Below are positions 51,688 to 60,600 of a DNA stretch of 64,000 nucleotides, one piece after another; within the stretch, counting starts at the first letter, position 1; each line of letters begins with the position of its first letter. Made by a program: the position numbers and the translations under genes. The notes below the pieces were generated by a model, which was given only the letters and a program-made list of their open reading frames with translations, was not told the origin of the DNA and made no database searches. This DNA is from Myxococcales bacterium (GTDB taxonomy: Bacteria > Myxococcota_A > Polyangia > Palsa-1104 > JAEUJZ01). The DNA lies in NCBI GenBank assembly GCA_016794505.1, contig JAEUJZ010000016.1:1-64000 (forward strand). Reading direction: 5' to 3'.

Positions 51688-54600
51688 CTAAGACTGTCGC
51701 ACGCGACCCATCGCTGCCAAGAGGCCAGCGTGGTGGGGATCGAGCTCCAGGCCGCGCTCGTACATGCCGATGGCCTTGGGACCTTCGCCGATCTTTTCGT
51801 GGATCTCACCAAGGGCCAGATAGACATCGGCGCGCGTCATGCCGATCTGTGGATCCAGGTTCTGCAGCAGCATCGAGCGATAGATGCGCCGTGCCTGTTC
51901 CCAGTCACGCGCCGCCATGTACAAGCGACCCAGGGCGATCAGCGTCTGCAGGTGACCGGCATCGATGGCGTAAGCGGCCTTGTACTGTTCCAGGGCTCGC
52001 GTGACATCGTGCTGCTGTTCTGCGATGGCTCCCAGCCGGAAGTGGATGCGTGCCACATCTTTGCTGCGGCGCCCCTTGCCGGCTCGCTCGACCAGCGCAC
52101 GATACAGCGGCAGCGCGTCCTTCAGGCGACCCGCGGCGTAGTACAGCTCGGCCAGCGGCTCGACGACCTGCATGTCGTCGTGCGCAAGCTGATAGGCGCG
52201 CTCTAGCACCGGCAGCGCGTGCTCTGGGGACTTCAGCTCGTTGGCGTACAGGCGGCCTAGCTCGACGAGCACCTCTTTCTGTTTCAGCGGATCCAGACCC
52301 TGCATCCGCTCGGCACGAACAGCCAAAAGGGACGCCACGCGATGGAAGTCGCCGCGGGCTCGGGCGCGCTTCTCAAGCGCTTCGGCTACTTCGGCATTGC
52401 TGGGATCGACTTCCAGCGCCCGCTCGTAATACGGCTCGGCTGCGGCGTCGCCCATGCGCTCGCCTTCCATGCGGCCCAGGCGGTAGTAAAGCTCCGCCAT
52501 CTCGGGGCCACTGCGCGCGAGCTTGACCGCTTTTTCCAGCGTCGCTTTGCAGCGCACCCAGTCGTGCTGCGATTCATAGATGTGAGCAAGAGACATCAAG
52601 GCGCGCAGGTTGTTGCTGTCGCGTTCAAGCACGCGCTCAAGCAGCTTCTTGGCCTGCTCGGGCGCCATCACCTTGCTTTCCCAGATGTCGGCAGCCCGCA
52701 GGTACAGCGCGATCTCTTCGTCTGTCTTGCCAGCCTTAGCCGACGCTTCGGCGTTGCGCACCAGCACTTCGACCAAGTCGTACCACTTCTCGCTCTGCTC
52801 CAGCAGGCGCTCTAGCTCGCGCTGCACCTCGGCATCGCCGGGGGCAAGCTCGCTCCACTGCTGCAGATATCCGATCGCGTCATCGGTCGAGCGCAGCTTT
52901 TCATGAGCCAAGGCGACCAGCTTGCGCAGGACACCCACGCGCTCGCGCACGCTCTGCACTGCCTTGAGGCGACGGGTCAGCACTTCCTGCACCTGTTGCC
53001 AAGACTGCTGCCTGCTGTACAAGCCTTCCAGTGCCGAGAGTGCGAGCAGCGAGTTGGGCTGCATATCGAGCAGCTCGCGGTAGGTCGCGATGGCGTCCTG
53101 CGCGCGATCGAGTTCTTCCGCTTGGATCTGACCGATGCGGCCCAGCTTCTGCGTCTTTACGGCCATGCTGCTGGTGTGCCGCACCTGCACGCGCAGGATG
53201 CCGACCAGTTCTTCAAAGCGGCGAGCTCGCTCGAACAGATCGGCCAGCGCTTCCAAGGCCTGCGTGTCGCCCTCGTTGATATCGAGGATCTTTTTCCAGG
53301 CTTCGATGGCCTTGAACTCGTCAGCAAGCGGGCCTTCGTACAGCTTGGCCGCTTCGGCCAAGGCCTCGCGCTTCTTGCGCGTGTCGCTTTCGACTTGCGA
53401 GCGCTTGATCAGAATCTCGGCGAGCAGCACCGAGTCACTGCGCTGCCGATAGATCCGCTCAAGAGCCGACAGCGCGTCTTGATTCTCGCTGTCTTGATCG
53501 AGCACGGTCTGGTAACGCGTCTCGGCACGTTGGTCGTCGGAAAGGCGCTCCCAAATGCGCGCGGCGCGCAGGCCCAGATCGCGGTTCAGCTCGGCAGTCA
53601 AGCGGCGACCGCTGTCGCTAGATCTCTCGGTGAACACCAGGCTGGTGAGCACCTCTTCCAGCTTGCTGGCAGCATCGCTGTCACGGCCGCAGGCGCTGGC
53701 CAGTCGCTCCATCTCATCGGCCAGCCGCATGTCTTCTGGCATCTCGATAAAGGCGCGGGCAACGGCGTCGAATGCGCGTGAAGGATCAGAAATTTCCTTC
53801 TCGGCAATCTGCGCGATGCGTTCCAACAGACCGGCGCGCTCGGCCTTGCCAGTCGTCGAGCCAACGCGGACTTCCAGCAGATCAAGTAGCTTGTTGAAGT
53901 CGCGCTCTTGCTCAGCCAGAGGTTCCAGAATTTCCAGAGCGGCCAGCGCATGTGCGGGCGAAGCAATCAGCCGCTCCATGGAATCGCGAGCGCCCATGTG
54001 CTGCGAGTTGCGCTCGATGGCTCGTTTGAACGCTGACAGCGCGCCATCCAGGTCGTACAGCACGTTGGATCGCAGCTCACCCAAGCGGAACAAGAATTCG
54101 GCCTGGGCTTCTGCATCGGAAGCGACTTCCGATTCGCGCTCTAGGATCTCGGACAGCTCGTTGGTGGCACCGCTTCGCGACAGCAAGCGATCGAGCGCGG
54201 CGAGCGCCACCATCTCATCACCTGGCAGCTCGCGCACACGGCGGTAATGAGCGATGGCTCTGTTCTCGTTCTTGAGCTTGTCTTCGTAGAGCGCAGCGAG
54301 CTTCAGCGCGAAGCTGCGCTGCACTTCGGGATCGTGCGCGCTCAAAAGACGCGTCTCAAAGAGCGCGGCCAGCTCGGCAAACGTGCGACGCAGAGCAGCC
54401 AGTCGCTCCAGTTCGCGCAGCGCTTCGCTGTCCTGTGCATCTTCGGACAGCACGCGTCCCCAGGTAGCAAAGGCCTGCGCTGTGTCGCGCACGCCGCTTT
54501 CATAAAGTCCGGCGATCTGCGAGAGCAGCTGCCGCCGAGAGCTGGTGTCCGCCTCGCCAGTCAAACGCAGCTCTAGCAAGTCGATGAGAGGTTTCCACTG

Positions 54601-57600
54601 CTCTTCGCGACGGTACAGCGGCTCTAGCACGGCAGCGGCTGCATCGCGAGTCTCAGGCACCAGAACCAAGCGCTCCAGAGCCTGGCGCGCGTCGTTCTGG
54701 AACTGGGCTATGCGCAGCCGGCCGGCGTTGAACATCGTCGACAGCTCGACCTGCGCGGCGGACATCCAGTCCGCGACATCCTGCTCGGCAGGCAGCTCGC
54801 CTTCGATGATTTCTTGATAGCGGCGAATTGCAGCTTCGATCTCTCCGAGTTTTTCTTCGGTGACGCGCGCGGCCTTCAGCTTGATCTGCGTCCGCTCGGC
54901 GCTATCCGTGCTGTCGTCCTTCAGCTTGGCGAGCTGATCGAGGGTCTCTAAGTGATCCGCCCACTGGCCTTCACGCTCATACAGCAAGGACAGCGCTGCG
55001 ATGGCTTCGATGTCACTTGAGTTGGCATCGATGGCGCTCTTGTATGCGCCCATTGCTTCGGACGTGTCGCCGAGCTTTTCGTCATAGACGCGAGCCATGG
55101 CGAAGCGCAGCGGTCGCCGCGCGGTCTCGCTCTTGGCGAGCTCGATCTGTTGCGTGTACACCCAGCACAGGTCGCGCCATGCTTCGCGCGCCTGGTACAG
55201 AGCGGCCAGAGCCTCCAGCGCTGTCTCGTCACGCTCATCCAACTGCAGCACTTGTCGCCACGTCGCGATGGCCTTTTCTGGCTGCGCCAGATCAGCTTCG
55301 TACAAGCGAGCAGCGCGGAACAGCAGGTTCTTCTGCTCCTCGGCATCGTGAGACAGCGTGAAGCGCTTCTCTAGCACGCTGACTAGATCGGCCGAGCGCT
55401 TCTCGGCTGCCAGCAGGCGTTCCAAGCTCTTCCAAGCGGCCTCGTCTTCATCGTGGACCGCGGTCACCTTGCGCCAGGCATCGATGGCTTTGCTGCGATC
55501 GCCCAAGTGCGTGTCATAGATGCCGGCGGTGCGGGCATACACACGGGCCGCAAGCTCGTTGTCGTACGAGCTCTCGACGCCTTGCTCTAGCAGGCCAACC
55601 AGCTTGGTCCACTCACCGAGCGCAGCGCTCAAACGGGCCAGCTCTTCATAGAGCGGCTTCTCGCGATCCTCGCCTTCACCGGACTCTTCATTCCAGGCGC
55701 GAGCTAGAGCGGAGAACGCAGCTTCCAAGTTCTGCCCGCGCGTCTCTTCCAATCGTGAGATCTCGCGCAGCAGCTCGACGCGGCGCGCCTTGTCATCCAC
55801 GAACAGCAAGTGGACTTCATAGACACCGGTCAGCTTGGCCCATGAGTCGCTGGCCTTGTAGATCGGCTCCAAGATCTGCGCGATGCGGAAGCGCAGCGTG
55901 TGGCGCTCGCCCAGGCCCGACAGCAGGCGTTCAAGGGCACCAACCGCCGTGGTGTTGCTGCCATCGCGCTGCAGAACTTCTTCATAGCAGTCGATGGATC
56001 GGTTCAAGTCAGACAGCTGCTGCTCATACAGCTCGCCCAAGCGAAGCTTGAGCGCGGTCCAGGTGTCTTTCTGCTGCGTGCGCTCGGCTTTTTCGATGCG
56101 GCGCATCAACAGCTCGGACAGGTCTTGCCAGCGCGATAGATCGCCATACAGACGATCCAACTGTAGCGTCGCGTCCTCATCATCGGAGTCGAGATCGAGG
56201 ATCTCGCGATAGGTGCGGATGGCCGCCGGCAGCTCGTAGAGTCGCTCTTCTTCGAGTCGGCTGATCTTGAACAAGAGCTGCTTCTTGCGGCCATCGTTCA
56301 GTGTCTGCGTGACCGCGTCGCGATAGACGGCCAGAAGATCGCTCCAACACTCGGCTCGCGTCAGCATCGATTCCAGCGGCTGGAAGGCAGCCATATCTTC
56401 GCTGTCTGCAACCAGCAAGCGGCGATAGCACTCTTTGGCTTCGTCGACTTTGTTGAGCCGCTGATCATAGATCTCGGCCGTGGTACGCAGAACGTCGACG
56501 GTGGTGCCGTCGGTCTCGCGCGTCTCATCGAGGAAGCTCTGGTACACCGATGCCAGCTCACCCCAGTTGCCGAGCTGCCCGGACAGGCGTGCCAGCTGCT
56601 CGCGCGTCCACGCATCGGCTGGCTGCTCACGGAAGACCTTGGAATACCAAGAGAAGGCCGACTGCAGATCCAAGAGCTTGGTCTCGTACAGACCGGCGAT
56701 GGCCTTGCTGTACTCGATGCGCTGCATCGAGTCGCTGGCGTTCTCTAGATGAATCTCATAGGTGCGGATGAGCTTCTGCCAGTCGCCCAGCAGCTCATAC
56801 ACCGGCTTCAGGACAGCGGCCGCCGTAGCTTTCAGATCGAGATCGTCGAGGAAGCGCTCAAGCGCCGTGATCGACGAAGCGTGGCGCGGGTCAACGGCGA
56901 TGGCTTGACGATAGTTTTCGACGGCGCGCTCGGGGCTACCGAGAGCACTTTCAAACAGAGAACCCAGGCGGTAGCGCAGATCGACAATCTCGGCATCACC
57001 ACCGGCATAGCGCAGGCGGCGTTCCAGCAAGTCAGCGAGATCCGCCCAGCGGCGGCCGTTTTTGTACAGGCGCTCTAGGCCCGATGCTGCTTCGCGATCG
57101 TCGGGGAACAGCTGCAGAACGGCTTCCAAGGCAGCAATCGCCTCGTCTGCCCGGCCCAGCTCGCGCTCGCAGAGATCGGCCGCCGACAGCAGATAGTGAC
57201 GACGCTCGGCATCGTCGCGGCGATCGCTGCGCATGGCCAGCTCGGCGCGGCGGTTGAAGATCTCAAGCAGCTGCTCGAACTCTTTGCCTTCGCCGTAGAT
57301 CCTTTCCAGCGCTTCAAGAGCCACCAGGTGCTCAGAAGAGGAATCGAGGACGCGGCGATAGTAATCACGCGCCGTGTCACGATCACCCAGACCATATGAC
57401 TCTTTGGCCACGGTCAGGAACACACGCTCTTGCACCGTGGTGTCGAGGATCTGATCGCCAAGTTCGCGATACAGCGCCACCAGCTCTTTGCGGGCGGCGG
57501 TGCGCTGAACCTGCGCTTCGATCAGATCCAACAGCTCGGGCAGGACGGGCTCGCCAACCGCCAGACGCGCTGCACGGGCCAGAGCATCCAGCGCCGCGGC

Positions 57601-60600
57601 CGACTCGCTGAGATCGTTCTTAAGCTCGGCCACCCGCTTCAGTCGACTGATGCGGTCCTGCAGGTCGGGCAGATAGGTCGCGAACAACTCGCTCATGCGC
57701 ACGAGCGCCGGGCGATCCGCTAGCAGCTGATAGATCGGCTCCAGCACTTCGGCAGCGCGCAGGCGCAGTGTGTCGTTGTCGAGCATGCGCTCTAGGCCGG
57801 CTCGCGCCGTCGCATCGCGCGGCTCTTCGACCAGGATCTCGCGATAGGCATCGAGCGCGGCATCGCTGCGACGCAGGGCCCCCTCTAGCAGCTTGGCCAT
57901 GCGCGTCCGCAGTGCGACACGCTCGGGCACTGCGCTCGTCAACGGCAAGCGGCGCTCCAGGATCTCTAGCAGATCGGAGTGCTGTTCAGCTTCATCGTAC
58001 AGGCGAGCCAGAGCATCCAGAGTGGGCAGATCATCGGCCCGCTCATCAAGGATGACGTGGTACGCCGTGATCGCTTCATCGCGGTCCCCGATCGACTTTT
58101 CGATCACCTGCGCGATGCGCCACAAAAGATCGCGGCGAGTCAGGCTGTCGCTGGCTAGCTCGACGCGGCGGCGCAGGATCTCGATGAGATCACGCCACTG
58201 CTTTTGTGCCGTGTGGATCTGCTCCAGTGCATCGAGTGCGCGCGTCTCTTGCGCGTCGTTTTCAAGAATCTCGCGATAGGTTGCAACCGCAGCCGACGCA
58301 TCTCGCAGCAAGCTCTGCTCGATCTCGCCGATGCGGAACAGCAGGTCTTTGCGCTCGCTGCCTGATGTCCATTCGACCTGCTTGCGCAGCACATCGATCA
58401 GGTCGCGCCAGTGCCCCGCCTGTTCGTACAGACGTGCGAGCGCGATCGCTGCCGGTCGCGCTGTATCCAGGGACGTTGGATCCAGATCCAGCAGGCGTTT
58501 CCAGGCATCGCGGGCCCGCTCGGAATCCTTGAGCTGGGCATCGTATAGCTCAGCCGCGCGACGCAGAAGTTCGCCGCGCAAGGCTAGGTTGTCTTCATCG
58601 GCCGCGCGGAACGCTTCTTCCCAGGCGGCAGCCAGATCTTCAAAGCGAGAAAGCGAGGCCGCGATGCGCTCGACATTTTCGCGATTCTGCACGTCCGCCG
58701 GATCCAGGCGCAGCGCTTCGCGGTACGCAGCCAGGGCTGCATCCGGTTGCTTCAGCTTCGATTCGCTGATCTGCGCAATGCGACCCAGCAAGGCCGACGC
58801 TTCGGGGCTGCGCTCGCTCGGCAGCGCTTCCCGCTGGACGCGCAGCACGAACGCCAGCTTGTCCCACTGCGCATCTTGATCGAACAGCGGCTCCAGTGTG
58901 CGGGCGATGCGCTGGCGCAGGCCACCATGGCCCATCAGGGCTTCCAGTGCGCGTCGCGCACCACGGTGCTGCGGCTGTTCCGACAGCGCTTCTTCCAGCA
59001 GTTCACACGCACCATCGGGATCGTCCAAGCGCAGGGCGTGCAGCTCACCACGACGGAAACGAAGCTGAGCACGCTCGCTGCTTGCATCGATGTGCGGCAC
59101 CGCGCGAGCCAAAAGCTCGTCGAGATCGCGCCAGCGCTCGGCCGATGTGTGCAGACGCTCCAGCGCTTTGAATGCGCGAGCGTTGGATGGATCAAGCTCC
59201 AAGATCTCGGCGTAGTCGCGCGCGGCGGCTTCTTCGTCTTCCAGCACGCCTTCATCGAGATCGCAGATCTGGAACAGCAGGTCTTTGCGCTCGCTTGCCT
59301 CCACGGCCAGATCTTTGCGGCGTTCGAGCAGGCGGCGCAGCTCTTTGAAGCGCTCTTCGCCGCGATAGATCTGCTCCAGCGCTCGCGCCGCGCCCTCGTG
59401 CGCTTCGTCGCGTTCCAGGACACGGACATACGCCTTTTCTGCATCAGAGCTCTGATGCAGATAGGTATCGAACAGCTGGCCGAGTTCCCATGCGAGGTCG
59501 CGAGCCAGCGCGTGATCACCCGCGATCGACGCGCGCTCTTCTGCGTCCGCAAGTACCTTGGTCAGCGGCTCAAAGCGATCCAGCGACTCGGCCAGCTCGA
59601 TCAGCTCGCGACGATTGTCTTGATCGAACGGGATGCGCTCAAACAGGCGTGCTGCAAAGCGATAGGCTCCGGGGTTGTCACCCAGTCGACGAGCCAGAGC
59701 GGACAGGCGTCGCAGCAGCTCTAGCTCTTCATTGGAATCGACGGTTGCGCCCAGGACGATTTCGAGAGCATTGCTGAGCTTGCGCGGCTCGTCTCCACGC
59801 TCGTATGCCGGCACCAGCAGACGAGCCACTTCGACGCGCACGGGGCCCTTGCTGTTGTTCAGGAAGCGCTCCAAGGCCACCAGCGTTGGGCGGTGTGTCG
59901 GCGCTAACTGCAACACTTGGCGATAGCGCTCCAGCGCTTTTTCCGGCTGCGCCAAGTGATGCGCGTACAGCTCGCCGAGCTGGAAGCTGATCATGATCAG
60001 CGTCTCGGCATCGCGCTCGGATCGATCGCCGCGTTCGTTGGCTTGCTGCGTGCCTTCCAGCTGCTGTAGCTGGCGTTCGAGTACTTCGGCCAGCGACTCG
60101 GAATCACCGGACTGCGTATAGATTTTTTCTAGCGCCCGCAGGGCCCGCATCGTCGTTCCCATCGACGAGACGGTCGCGGACTCGGCCAAGATGCGGCGGT
60201 AGTTGGCTGCCGCGGCATTGCGGTCGTTGAGCTTGTTTTCTTCGACCGTAGCCATCTTGAACAGAACATCGACGCGAGCGGCTGAGTCGGCAGCCGATTC
60301 CAAGCGCTTGCGATAGATGCCGATCAAGTCGCTGTGTCGATCTTGCAGCTGGAAGATCTGTTCCAGTGCGCTGAGCGCCTCGTCATCCAGAGGAATGCGC
60401 TGCAGCACTTGTTCCCAGTAACCGCGCGCATCATCCAGCTTGTGCAGCTTGTTCTGCGACCACTGCGCCAAGCTGCGCAGGCGCGCCAGCTTGTGTGGGT
60501 TTACCGCCGGGGCTGTTGCGTCGTCCAGCGTCGGCAGCTGCCGTGCATAGATCGCGACGAGCTCGGTCCAGGTATCGGCTTCACCCGCCAAGCGCAGCAG